Below, one piece after another: positions 16,219 through 24,999 of a stretch of 64,000 nt of DNA. The stretch's first letter is position 1. Each line of letters begins with the position of its first letter. The notes beneath the pieces were generated by a model. That model was not told the DNA's origin. It was given only the letters and a program-made list of their open reading frames with translations, and did no database searches. The position numbers were made by a program, and so were the translations under genes. Source of the stretch: UBA6623 sp965238125. Lineage in GTDB: Bacteria > Acidobacteriota > Terriglobia > Bryobacterales > UBA6623. Location of the stretch: NCBI GenBank assembly GCA_965238125.1, contig OZ250179.1, positions 5,580,001 through 5,644,000 on the forward strand, in the 5' to 3' direction.

Positions 16219-18657
16219 TCAAATATCCAGGTTCTTCACGTCCAGAGCGTTATCCGCGATGAACTTCCGGCGCGACTCAACGTTTTCGCCCATCAGCGTC
16301 GAGAAGATCTCTTCGCTCTCCACCGCGTCGTCGATGCGGACTTGCAGCATGCGGCGGGTCTCGGCGTTCATGGTGGTGTCCCAGAGCTGCGAGGCGTTCA
16401 TCTCGCCGAGGCCTTTGTAGCGCTGGATCTGGGCGTCTTTCATCCCGGCGCTCTTCACCTGCCGCAGCAGAGACATGCTGTCTCCTACTTCTTCTTCCGA
16501 CTTCTTGGTGATCAGTCGGAAGGGGGGATGGTTGTAGGGACTAATCTGGCGGGCCAGCACCCGCAGGCGGCGGTATTCGGGCTGTTGGGCCAACTCCAAA
16601 TTGATCACTCGCTCACCGCCGTTGGTTTCCTTGCACACAACCATCCAGGCACCGTGAATCTCGTCGGGGACCAGCTTGGCGTCGAGGCCCAACTCGCCGA
16701 TGCGGTCCGCGACTTCCTTCATCACACCCTTGTCCTGGTAGTCTTCTTTCCGGTCCAGCGAGAGCGAAGGATCGGCGATCACGCCGACCACGGCCGGATT
16801 GCGCAGGCGGCGCTCGAGCTGTTGGAACATCAGCGCGTATTCATCGACGCGGACCAGGAACTTGCGCAACTCCTCGCCCTCGAGGACGTTCGTCGAGCCG
16901 TTGGCGCCGTATTCGACCCGCACGCCGTCGGTGGCAATGCGGATGATCTCTTGCGCGAACTCCTTCTCGTCCTTGATATAGCGCTCCCCGCGCCCGCGCT
17001 TGATTTTGTAGAGCGGCGGCTGGGCGATATAGACATGCCCGCGGTCGACCAACTGGCGCATCTGGCGAAAGAAGAAGGTGAGCAACAGGGTGCGGATGTG
17101 CGAGCCGTCGACGTCGGCGTCGGTCATCAGGATGACCTTGTGATAGCGCAGTTTGGAGATATCGAAGTCTTCGACGCCGATACCGGTTCCCAGCGCGGTA
17201 ATCATCGCCCGCAGCTCGTTGTGCCCGAGCATCTTGTCGTAGCGGGCCTTTTCGACGTTGAGAATCTTGCCCCTCAGCGGCAGAATCGCCTGGTTCGCTC
17301 GGTCGCGTCCTTGTTTCGCGGTCCCGCCGGCCGATTCTCCCTCCACAATGAACAGCTCGGCTCGTTCGGGGTCTTTCTCTTGGCAGTCAGCTAATTTGCC
17401 GGGCAGCCCGGCCCCGTCTAGCGCGCCCTTGCGCCGCGTCAGGTCGCGCGCCTTGCGGGCGGCGTCGCGGGCACGGGCGGCCTCGATGGCCTTTTGAACG
17501 ATCTTCTTCGCGACAGAGGGATTGCGCTCGAAATGCTCGCCCAGCCGGTCGTTGATGAACTGCACGACCGGGCCCTGGATGTCGCTGTTGAGCTTGCCCT
17601 TCGTCTGTCCCTCGAATTGCGGTTGCGACAGCTTAACGCTGATGACGGCGGTGAGGCCTTCGCGAACATCGTCGCCGCTGAGGTTGTCCTTGAGGTCCTT
17701 GAACATCTTGGCCTGTTGGCCGTAAGCGTTGATCGTACGCGTCAGCGCCGAGCGAAAGCCCGACAAGTGCGCGCCGCCGTCGATCGTATTGATCGTATTG
17801 GCGAAGCTGAAGACGTTCTCGGCGTAGCCGTCGTTGTATTGCAGCGCGAACTCGATGCCGAGCGGGCTCCCATCCTCGAGGGGTCGTTCCGCCTGATACC
17901 GGATCGGCTCTGGGTGCAGCACGTTCTTGCCGCGGCTCAGGTAAGCCACGAACTCCGCCACGCCGCCCTTGAAGTAGAACTCCTGCGGCTTGCGGTCGCC
18001 ACGCTCATCAAACAGGTTGATTCGAAGCCCGCCGTTGAGAAAAGCCATCTCGCGCAAACGAGTCGAGAGAGTGTCGTAGTTGAACTCCGTGACGGTAAAG
18101 ATCTCGGTGTCGGGCTTGAAGGTGATCTTGGTTCCCGTTTTGCGTCCGGCCTTGCCGCTCTGTTCGAGCCGTCCCTTGGGAATCCCCTTCTCGTATTCCT
18201 GCTCCCAGGTGGACCCCTCGCGCCAGATCTCGAGCGCCAGCGACTCCGCCAGCGCATTAACGCAACTGACGCCGACTCCATGCAAGCCGCCGGAAACTTT
18301 ATAGCTGTTCGAGTCGAACTTACCACCGGCATGCAGCTTGGTCATCACGACCTCGGCCGCCGAAACACCCTCTTCGGCGTGCATATCGACGGGGATGCCG
18401 CGGCCGTTGTCGACAACGGTGACTGAGTTGTCGATGTGGATCGTGACCGTAATTTCGGTGCAATGCCCGGCCAGGGCCTCGTCAACGGAGTTATCGACAA
18501 CTTCGTAGACTAGATGATGCAAACCGATCGACCCGGTCGAGCCGATATACATTGCCGGGCGCAGCCGCACGGCCTCGAGCCCCTCGAGTACTCGGATACT
18601 TTCCGCGTCGTAACTGGTCTCGGTGCCTGTCTCGGTGGTTACTTGGTTCGTTGCCAT
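16219..18657 (-). CDS. gyrB: DNA gyrase subunit B
   Basis: GyrB is the ATPase subunit of gyrase, which introduces negative supercoils with GyrA. The 812-residue length is normal. The GHKL ATPase domain shows DNSVDEALAGH (55-65) and DNGRGIPVDMH (83-93). The Toprim domain shows EGESAGGTAKQGRDR near residue 437 and DADVDGSHIRTL near 512, with the metal-binding aspartates intact. It ends with the usual GyrB C-terminal region (YKGLGEMNASQLWDTTM). The start is 25 bases downstream of the dnaN stop, so the dnaA-dnaN-gyrB run is a single directional block. recF is not found between dnaN and gyrB. Confidence 0.98.
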   Translation of the reverse strand: MATNQVTTETGTETSYDAESIRVLEGLEAVRLRPAMYIGSTGSIGLHHLVYEVVDNSVDEALAGHCTEITVTIHIDNSVTVVDNGRGIPVDMHAEEGVSAAEVVMTKLHAGGKFDSNSYKVSGGLHGVGVSCVNALAESLALEIWREGSTWEQEYEKGIPKGRLEQSGKAGRKTGTKITFKPDTEIFTVTEFNYDTLSTRLREMAFLNGGLRINLFDERGDRKPQEFYFKGGVAEFVAYLSRGKNVLHPEPIRYQAERPLEDGSPLGIEFALQYNDGYAENVFSFANTINTIDGGAHLSGFRSALTRTINAYGQQAKMFKDLKDNLSGDDVREGLTAVISVKLSQPQFEGQTKGKLNSDIQGPVVQFINDRLGEHFERNPSVAKKIVQKAIEAARARDAARKARDLTRRKGALDGAGLPGKLADCQEKDPERAELFIVEGESAGGTAKQGRDRANQAILPLRGKILNVEKARYDKMLGHNELRAMITALGTGIGVEDFDISKLRYHKVILMTDADVDGSHIRTLLLTFFFRQMRQLVDRGHVYIAQPPLYKIKRGRGERYIKDEKEFAQEIIRIATDGVRVEYGANGSTNVLEGEELRKFLVRVDEYALMFQQLERRLRNPAVVGVIADPSLSLDRKEDYQDKGVMKEVADRIGELGLDAKLVPDEIHGAWMVVCKETNGGERVINLELAQQPEYRRLRVLARQISPYNHPPFRLITKKSEEEVGDSMSLLRQVKSAGMKDAQIQRYKGLGEMNASQLWDTTMNAETRRMLQVRIDDAVESEEIFSTLMGENVESRRKFIADNALDVKNLDI

Positions 18658-18682
18658 TCGGTTGTTTTCAAACTTGCTGTGA

Positions 18683-19798
18683 TCAGACCCGCATGGGCAT
18701 CACGACGTAGCGATAGTCACAGCCTTCGACCGGCGGCGTAGGTTGGAGTTGCCCGGCGCTCTCTTCGCTAGCGAATTGCAACTCGACGTTCTCGCTGTCG
18801 GCGACGCCGAGGAAATCGAGTAGATATTGCGAGTTGAAACCGATCTTCACTGCTTTGCCGCTATAGTCGACGGCGACAGACTCCTCGCTCTCTCCGATAT
18901 CGGAAGCGCTTGAACTCAGTTTCAGCTCGCCCTCGGCGGCTTCGACGCGAATAGCGTGAGAGCGGTCATCCGCAAATTGCGCCACCCGCCGAATCGCAGC
19001 CGCGGCCTCTTCACGGTTGAGCGTAACGCCCTGGCCGACATCGCTTGGCAACACGCGCTCATAGTCGGGGAACTGCCCGGTCAGCTTACGGGAGATCAGC
19101 AGACGGCGGCCACATTGGAAGAAGAGATGATTCTCGTCGTTCGAGAACTCAATCATCATCGAATCTCCGCCCTCGCCGGCCAGCTTCATCACCTCCGCCA
19201 TTGCCTTGCGCGGCAATAGAGCCCGCAATTCACCGCTAATGCCCTCAAAGTGATGCTGAATTTCGACGTACGCCAACCGGTGCCCGTCGGTCGTTACCAT
19301 GACCAACGACTCTTCTTTGATCAGAAGCAGCGAGCCGGTCAGTGTATAGCGGGACTCCTCGCCGGCAATCGCAAAGATCGTCTTGCTGATGGCATTCGTG
19401 AGCAGCGAGGCGGGAATCTTCGTCAGAGCGGGCGGCATCTTCGGCAGCTCGGGGAAATTCTCCCGAGTCATACCCGCGATTCGAGTTCTGGACCGGCCAC
19501 ATACTAAGCTGACCGAGTCGTTCTCAAGCGTCTTCACAGCCAACTCCGCGTCCGGCAGCAAACGAACATAGTCGAGCAACCGTCGCGCGGGGATAGTCGT
19601 CGAACCACCGCGAGCCGTAACTGCGGGACAGCTGGTTCGGATCCCCAGCTCTAGGTCCGTCACCGTCAGAGTCAACTCCTCGCCGTCCGCTTCGACGAGA
19701 ACGTTCGACAGCACGGGAATCGTCGTTTTTCTCTCGATCACGCCCTGACCGAGGCTGAGCTCTTTGACCAAATCAGTCTTTTTTACCGTCAGTTCCAT
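18683..19798 (-). CDS. dnaN: DNA polymerase III beta subunit (sliding clamp)
   Basis: A 371-residue beta clamp, which encircles DNA and tethers polymerase III and other replication and repair proteins. Family features are the N-terminal MELTVKKTDLVKELSLGQGVIERKT pattern (shown here in two parts: MELTVKKTDLVKEL and GQGVIERKTTIPVLSN), the ESRYTLTGSLL block, TDGHRLAY, and the C-terminal YRYVVMPMRV ending that is almost universal in clamps. It follows dnaA across the origin region and precedes gyrB, the classical order. Confidence 0.98.
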   Translation of the reverse strand: MELTVKKTDLVKELSLGQGVIERKTTIPVLSNVLVEADGEELTLTVTDLELGIRTSCPAVTARGGSTTIPARRLLDYVRLLPDAELAVKTLENDSVSLVCGRSRTRIAGMTRENFPELPKMPPALTKIPASLLTNAISKTIFAIAGEESRYTLTGSLLLIKEESLVMVTTDGHRLAYVEIQHHFEGISGELRALLPRKAMAEVMKLAGEGGDSMMIEFSNDENHLFFQCGRRLLISRKLTGQFPDYERVLPSDVGQGVTLNREEAAAAIRRVAQFADDRSHAIRVEAAEGELKLSSSASDIGESEESVAVDYSGKAVKIGFNSQYLLDFLGVADSENVELQFASEESAGQLQPTPPVEGCDYRYVVMPMRV

Positions 19799-20119
19799 CG
19801 ATGTTCACCATGATCGAGCAGTCCGCTGAGGTCCCATTGAAACAGCTCGACCGCCGCGGGCTGCTACTACTATCTATCCATGGGGAGAAATAAAACTAAC
19901 TAGATCTTCGTAGTAGTAGGTTTCTGTGAATCTGTGGAAAACTCTCCAAACCACTGAATCTAAATCAGTTATTTTTATAATCTCCTGTGGAAAACGTTGC
20001 TCGGTTGGTGCAAGAACCGGGCGTTCTCGTCAGGATCACAGGACGAAACCGCTGTCGAGGGTTCGAGTGTGGAAAACTCCATTATATCTAATTGAATCTG
20101 TCGGTTAGCTTGTGGAGAA
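19799..20119. promoter_or_regulatory. oriC: putative replication origin (oriC) with DnaA boxes
   Basis: The dnaA-dnaN intergenic region (19799-20087) plus the end of dnaA carries three identical nine-mers TGTGGAAAA at 19933-19941, 19986-19994 and 20068-20076 (complement TTTTCCACA, one step from the TTATCCACA consensus), and a weaker TGTGGAGAA at 20111-20119. All have the same orientation. An AT-rich stretch (19958-19983, with TTATTTTTATAAT) lies between the first two boxes and could be the unwinding element. The surrounding DNA is GC-rich, so this block stands out. Position next to dnaA and dnaN is where bacterial origins are most often found. Function is inferred. Confidence 0.75.
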
Positions 20120-21410
20120 TCCTGTTCAATTCCTGATCATCCTGACGCCGCTGCTCGATCTTGTTTACAGCATGGATCACGGTCGTGTGGTGCTTGCCCC
20201 CGAAGCTCCGCCCGATTTCAGGGAATGACGCTCGTGTGAGCTGCTTGCACAGATACATCGCAATTTGGCGGGGAAAAGTGACCGAGCGGGCGTTGGTGTG
20301 CTCCCGCAACCGAGTGGGGCTCAGGTCGAATTCCTCGGCCACCGCCCGTTGGATTGAATCGAGGGTGACTTTGGTCCGACCAACGGTTCCGGTTGAACGC
20401 AGGGCTTCACGCGCCATCGCGATGGTAATCTCCGAACCCGTCAGAGATGACAGCGCGGTCAATCGGATCAGCGCCCCCTCCAACTCGCGGATATTCGAGC
20501 GCATTTGGGTTGCGAGGTAGCTGCGAACTTCTTCCGGCAGCGACGCTTGGGAATCCGCCGCCTTGCGGTCAAGAATCGCCATTTTGGTCTCGAGATCCGG
20601 CGGCTGAATGTCCGCCATCAGACCCCACTCGAAGCGAGAGCGAAGTCGGTCGACCAGCCCCGAGACCAATTTCGGCGGTCGGTCACAGGAGATGACGATC
20701 TGTTTCTGCATGTTGTGTAGAGCGTTGAAGGTGTGAAAAAACTCCTCTTGGGTCCCTTCTTTCCCTTGTAGCGTCTGGATGTCGTCGACCAGCAGTGCGT
20801 CAGCGGAGCGAAAGCGCTCATGAAACGAGTTCATGTTGTTGAAGCGCATGGAGCTGATCATCTCGTTCATGAACTGCTCACTCGATACATAAACGACCCG
20901 AAATTTTGGGAAACTGCGCCGCAGTTGACCCCCGATCGCGTGCATCAGGTGAGTCTTTCCCATTCCCACCCCGCCATAAATATAAAGCGGGTTGTAGGCG
21001 CGGGCCGGGTTGGCGGCTACCGCCTGTGAGGCAGCGTGAGCGAATTCGTTGCAAGACCCGACGACGAATCTGTCAAAAGTGTATTTCGGGTTGAACAGGC
21101 TGTCGGCGGAGCTGAAGTTAAAGCGAATCTGCAGTGATGACCGATCCTTCGAAGGCGCCGCCGGAAGCGGCTGTGTATCGGCCTGAAAATTGATGGCGTC
21201 AACCACCATGGCCAGGCTGCGGGCTGTGGTGAGAATGCGCTCTTGGTATTCCTGCTCCAGCCACTTGCGCGCGCTCTCGTTCGGCGCGAGCAGGTGCATC
21301 TTCTTTTCCTTATCGATGTGGCTGAAACGGATCGGCTCGAGCCAGTTCTCGTAATTCTCTCGGTTAACCTCGCTCTCGAGGCGATGTAGAATTTGCTGCC
21401 AGGCGTTCAT
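20088..21410 (-). CDS. dnaA: chromosomal replication initiator protein
   Basis: DnaA binds DnaA boxes and opens the origin. The start chosen is the ATG at 21410 (MNAWQQILHRLESEVNRENY), which gives 440 residues and the normal N-terminal domain I; a longer in-frame version would add about 20 atypical residues. Walker A GGVGMGKT is at 146-153, Walker B LLVDDIQ at 206-212, and the DNA-binding signature GGKHHTTVIHAV at 404-415 near the C terminus. The upstream region (21411-21637) is relatively AT-rich and includes TACACT (complement of 21529-21534) as a weak -10 candidate, so the promoter probably lies there. Confidence 0.98.
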   Translation of the reverse strand: MNAWQQILHRLESEVNRENYENWLEPIRFSHIDKEKKMHLLAPNESARKWLEQEYQERILTTARSLAMVVDAINFQADTQPLPAAPSKDRSSLQIRFNFSSADSLFNPKYTFDRFVVGSCNEFAHAASQAVAANPARAYNPLYIYGGVGMGKTHLMHAIGGQLRRSFPKFRVVYVSSEQFMNEMISSMRFNNMNSFHERFRSADALLVDDIQTLQGKEGTQEEFFHTFNALHNMQKQIVISCDRPPKLVSGLVDRLRSRFEWGLMADIQPPDLETKMAILDRKAADSQASLPEEVRSYLATQMRSNIRELEGALIRLTALSSLTGSEITIAMAREALRSTGTVGRTKVTLDSIQRAVAEEFDLSPTRLREHTNARSVTFPRQIAMYLCKQLTRASFPEIGRSFGGKHHTTVIHAVNKIEQRRQDDQELNRILHKLTDRFN

Positions 21411-21637
21411 AGCGAACTCCACCCGGCAAGAGCGGTATACACCACTCCCCGTCGGGCATCTCACTATCAAGAAATCGTGTCCGCCGCCAGGGCCGTTAGG
21501 CGGTGCTTCCTTACTGCTGAAGAGCCGTAGTGTAGCATAAAGAATCCGTTAAATCAGCAGGAATCTTCGAACAAAAACGCGCCACGAAACACTTGTTTTT
21601 CAAGGGCTTCCGCGCGACGGGGGAGGGCGGGGACAAG

Positions 21638-22492
21638 CTACGACAAGATCGGGAAAATTGGTTTGGGCCGGGCCTCGGAGAGGACCTCGTTGAGCGATCC
21701 TTGGCGGTAGCCTTCAAGGTCAAGCGTCACATACTTGAAGCCCAGATCCTTAAAGATCCGGGTTAGCTTTTGAGCCATCTCGATGCTCAGCGCGCGGGGC
21801 AATTCATCGCTTCCAAACTCGATTCGGACGAGTTCCTCGTGGTAGCGCACGCGGTAGACGCGGAAGCCGAGTTCCCGCAGAGCTTCCTCGCCCTGTTCGA
21901 CGACTTTGACGTTCTCGCGAGTGACTTCAGTGCCGTAAGGAATGCGCGAACTCAGGCAAGCCGCCGCCGGGCGATCCCAGGTCGGCAGATCGTGGCGTCG
22001 CGAAAGTTCGCGAATCTCGGACTTGGTCAGTTCGGCCTCGAGCAAGGGCGCTCTGACGCCGTGCTCGCGGGCGGCGCGATGCCCGGGACGAAAGTCGGAA
22101 GTATCGTCGACATTGACGCCGTAGACGATGTGCTCGAAACCCAGGTGCTCACCGATGTTCTTGAGTTGCGTGAAGAGTTCGTCCTTGCAATGAAAGCAGC
22201 GGTCGGCGTCGTTGCGAACGTAGTCGGGATTCTCGAACTCGTTGGTCTCGATGTATTGGTGCTTGAGCCCGAAACGCTCGACAAACTCCTCGGCGTCTTT
22301 CTTGTGGGATTCAGGAATCGACGCGGAATCGGCGGTGACGGCCAAGGCGCCCTCGCCCAGCACACGGTCGGCGGCCCAGGCCAGATAGGCCGAGTCGGTG
22401 CCGCCCGAATAGGCGACCATCACCCGCTCCATCGATTCGAGGATCGAGAACAGGTTTTTCTCCTTGTGATCGAGAAGTTCAGCCACCGCCAT
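21638..22492 (-). CDS. larE: ATP-dependent sacrificial sulfur transferase LarE
   Basis: LarE supplies sulfur for the nickel-pincer nucleotide cofactor by giving up the thiol of a conserved cysteine, using ATP to adenylate its substrate. The 284-residue protein has the PP-loop SGGTDSAY (29-36) and the cysteine in PAAACLSSRIPYG (Cys180), which corresponds to the sacrificial residue of the characterised enzyme. RCFHCKDELF near 99-108 is also a family block. No larB or larC is visible within the window, so it stands alone. Relatives lacking the cofactor pathway exist, and another sulfur-transfer role is possible. Confidence 0.9.
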   Translation of the reverse strand: MAVAELLDHKEKNLFSILESMERVMVAYSGGTDSAYLAWAADRVLGEGALAVTADSASIPESHKKDAEEFVERFGLKHQYIETNEFENPDYVRNDADRCFHCKDELFTQLKNIGEHLGFEHIVYGVNVDDTSDFRPGHRAAREHGVRAPLLEAELTKSEIRELSRRHDLPTWDRPAAACLSSRIPYGTEVTRENVKVVEQGEEALRELGFRVYRVRYHEELVRIEFGSDELPRALSIEMAQKLTRIFKDLGFKYVTLDLEGYRQGSLNEVLSEARPKPIFPILS

Positions 22493-22667
22493 CCATTATA
22501 TAGCGCGGCGCGTCGGCGGGGGACAATTCGCCAGCAGCACGAGCAGCGAGGTAGCGACCGGCACTCGTGCCGGTGCCGGCCAACCGTACCGACCGGCTCT
22601 CAGCCGGTGACCCCGCAAGCGCACGAGCCGGATGAGTTCGTGCCGGCCATTCCACTAAAATAACCTC
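22493..22667. other. divergent promoter region with a CCGGCACTCGTGCCGG palindrome
   Basis: The gap between the divergently transcribed larE and ruvX. At 22558-22573 it holds a perfect 16-base palindrome CCGGCACTCGTGCCGG (arms of CCGGCAC around a central TC/CG) followed by further CCGG-rich inverted repeats. Units like this are frequently dispersed in related genomes, so I treat it as a repeat rather than an operator. Confidence 0.4.
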
Positions 22668-23120
22668 ATGCTGTCGACCCCGGGCCGTATTCTGGCGTTG
22701 GACCTGGGAAGCCGCCGCATCGGGCTGGCTTTGAGCGACGAGCTGGGGCTGACCGCGCAAGGGTTGCCCACGCTGTGGCGGACGACCAAGCAGCGTGATT
22801 TCGATTCGTTGGGCGAAGTGATCGCCGAGCGCGGAGTGGTGCGCGTGGTGGTCGGACATCCCGTGAACATGAACGGCAGCGAGGGACCGCGCGCCCGCCA
22901 AGCCGCGCTTTTCGCCCGCACTCTGGCCAACCGCTGCGAGCTCCCCGTCGCGCTATGGGATGAGCGGCTGACAACACGTCAGGCCCAGCGCGTGCTGCGC
23001 GAAAGCGGGGTCGGGTTGGAGAAGAGGACCCAGGCCATAGATCGCATGGCGGCGGTGTTGATCCTGCAAAGCTATATGGATTCGCTGGAAGCCGACTCCG
23101 CGGGGGAAAGCGCCCGGTGA
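22668..23120 (+). CDS. ruvX: RuvX/YqgF family Holliday junction resolvase-like protein
   Basis: A 150-residue RNase H-fold protein. YqgF-family members process the 5' end of 16S rRNA and in some bacteria cleave Holliday junctions. The nuclease-type first strand LALDLGSRRIGLAL holds Asp12, VVGHPVNMNG is the GxP block in the middle, and WDERLTT with a later AIDRMAAVLILQSY supplies the remaining acidic residues. The ATG at 22668 starts the family N terminus. It lies 92 bases upstream of mltG on the same strand, an arrangement seen in many bacteria. Confidence 0.94.
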   Translation: MLSTPGRILALDLGSRRIGLALSDELGLTAQGLPTLWRTTKQRDFDSLGEVIAERGVVRVVVGHPVNMNGSEGPRARQAALFARTLANRCELPVALWDERLTTRQAQRVLRESGVGLEKRTQAIDRMAAVLILQSYMDSLEADSAGESAR

Positions 23121-23212
23121 CGTAGCAACTGAGCCCCGAACGCAAGTGAGGGGTCGGCCTCCCGCCCTCAGCCGGCGCCCCCACCCCTCGGTTGCCGCCA
23201 TGGTTTAGTCGC

Positions 23213-24223
23213 GTGAAACGCCGAACCAATTGGAGAACCGGATACGCCGCCGCCGTGGCTCTGCTAGCCGCCGCCGGAGCGCTCTCGACCGCTTTCGCGC
23301 CCCCATACCGCAACTTCGACGAATCGGTCGTGATCAACATCGAGCACGGCACCTCGAGCGTCGAGATCGCCGACGCTCTTGAGCAGGCCGGCGTGATTCA
23401 GTCGCGATGGCTTTTCTTGGGCGTTCGGGCGCTGCGCCTGAGTTCGGTCCTGATGGCGGGCGAATACCGTTTCAGCCGGCCGCTGACGATTTGGCGGGTG
23501 TTCGACAAGATTGCGCTGGGCCGCGTCGAATATCATCGCCTGACGATTCCCGAGGGCCTGACCCGATTTGAAATCGCCGATCTACTGGCGGGCGAAGGCT
23601 TAGCGGCGCGGGAAGATTTCCTCACTGTCGCCGACCGCCCTGACTGGATTCGCGACCTCGCCCCCAAGGCCGAGAACCTGGAAGGGTTTCTCTTCCCCGA
23701 CACCTACTACTTCACGCGCCGCATCACCGCGGTCGAGTTCGCCGAGATGATGGTCGATCAGTTTCGACGGGTTTTTCGCGATGTCGTCCCCGAGCGGCTC
23801 GACGGCTGGTCGTCGCAAGACATCGTCACGCTGGCTTCGTTGATCGAGAAAGAGACCGGGGCGCGCAGCGAGCGCGGCGTGGTTTCGTCGGTGTTCCACA
23901 ATCGCTTGCGGGAAAACATTCTGCTGCAATGCGACCCCACGGTCGTCTACGGGCTGCTGATCGAAAACCGCTTTCGGGGGACGATCTACCGCTCCGACCT
24001 GCGCGACCCGCATCCCTATAACACCTACGTCCACCCCGGCTTGCCGCCGGGGCCGATCGCCAACCCCGGGCGCGCCTCGATCGAAGCCGCGGTTCGGCCC
24101 GACCAGACCGACTATTTGTTTTTTGTCGCCCACCCGGCCGAGTACGGGCGCCACGTTTTTTCAAAGACGGTGCAGGCGCACAATCGCGCGGTCGCGGAAT
24201 ATCGCCGCGGCCGGGGACGGTGA
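23213..24223 (+). CDS. mltG: endolytic transglycosylase MltG
   Basis: MltG cleaves nascent peptidoglycan strands at the membrane. I start at the GTG at 23213, giving 336 residues that begin VKRRTNWRTG followed at once by one transmembrane helix (YAAAVALLAAAGALSTAF). The TTG at 23192 is possible but unsupported. After a LysM-like region (about 40-90) comes the YceG domain: FPDTYYF, then SLIEKETGARSERG, whose glutamate near 212-214 is catalytic, then VVSSVFHNRL and NTYVHPGLPPGPI. All hallmark blocks are intact. The next gene begins four bases after its stop, so they are coupled. Confidence 0.95.
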   Translation: MKRRTNWRTGYAAAVALLAAAGALSTAFAPPYRNFDESVVINIEHGTSSVEIADALEQAGVIQSRWLFLGVRALRLSSVLMAGEYRFSRPLTIWRVFDKIALGRVEYHRLTIPEGLTRFEIADLLAGEGLAAREDFLTVADRPDWIRDLAPKAENLEGFLFPDTYYFTRRITAVEFAEMMVDQFRRVFRDVVPERLDGWSSQDIVTLASLIEKETGARSERGVVSSVFHNRLRENILLQCDPTVVYGLLIENRFRGTIYRSDLRDPHPYNTYVHPGLPPGPIANPGRASIEAAVRPDQTDYLFFVAHPAEYGRHVFSKTVQAHNRAVAEYRRGRGR

Positions 24224-24227
24224 GCGC

Positions 24228-24752
24228 GTGCCCGTTTCCGGGATCAAGAGACTGGTTCACGAATATCTAACGGAAAATCGCCCCGCTTCCATCGACGAGG
24301 CGGAGTTGGAAGGGCTCCTGCGGTTTCTGCGCTCGAGGCTGGGCGCGGAACGCAAGCTTTCGCCCTCATATATCCTGCGCATCCTTTCCGATGCCGGCGT
24401 GGAGATCGCGCGGTCGCTCGGCGGCGTGCCGGTCGATCTGCGCGGACGCGTGCATTTTCGCGACTCCGAGGCGGCGGCATCGTCGCTGCTCGATCTGGCG
24501 CGTGAATACGCATTGGCGCGAGAAAAGGGCGACGGGTTGCGTCAGCAAGATTGCCGCTGCGTCGTGCGCCACGCCAAAGACCGCCTCAAGCTACACCTGG
24601 GCCGCCGCGAGCTTTCCGACGAGCAGCGGGCCGAAAAACAGGAGCTACTCGAATGGTTTCTCGTGTGGCTCGAAACCCCCGAACTCTTCCCCCAATGGCT
24701 CGAGCTGCGCCGCGCCGCTTCGGCGCGAGGGGCCACCGGGCCCCAGGGCTGA
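24228..24752 (+). CDS. conserved hypothetical protein coupled to mltG
   Basis: A 174-codon gene starting GTG at 24228, four bases after the mltG stop. I do not recognise the family. The protein is highly charged and helical. It begins VPVSGIKRLVHEYL and contains SPSYILRILSDAGVEIARSLGG, RCVVRHAKDRLKLH, and a C-terminal arginine-rich WLELRRAASA stretch. The length and lack of a membrane segment or signal suggest a cytoplasmic helper or regulator. The start is fixed by spacing to mltG rather than by homology. The gene ends just before a repeat-rich stretch. Confidence 0.65.
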   Translation: MPVSGIKRLVHEYLTENRPASIDEAELEGLLRFLRSRLGAERKLSPSYILRILSDAGVEIARSLGGVPVDLRGRVHFRDSEAAASSLLDLAREYALAREKGDGLRQQDCRCVVRHAKDRLKLHLGRRELSDEQRAEKQELLEWFLVWLETPELFPQWLELRRAASARGATGPQG

Positions 24753-24999
24753 GATAACGGCCTCGACGTGGCGCACGCATTCTTGCGTGCCGTGTCGCCA
24801 TTCTTGGCGACATGTCTTTTCACAACACGCGGCTTATCACGGCTTATCACCACTGTCTTGCCAATCTCCTGGGTTCCGGAAGAGGCAACGACCGCAAAGC
24901 TGAGAGCCCGAGCCTGCCTGTGCGCAGACGAGACGGCGGGAGGGTCTTGCCGGCGTGGCCGCGTCGGCGCCGAACGGTTCTCTTACGCCGCTGTCTTGA

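Noticed and set aside
21411..21637. A defined dnaA promoter with -35 and -10 boxes
   Set aside because: Only a weak TACACT was seen and no convincing -35 at the correct spacing, so no feature was declared.
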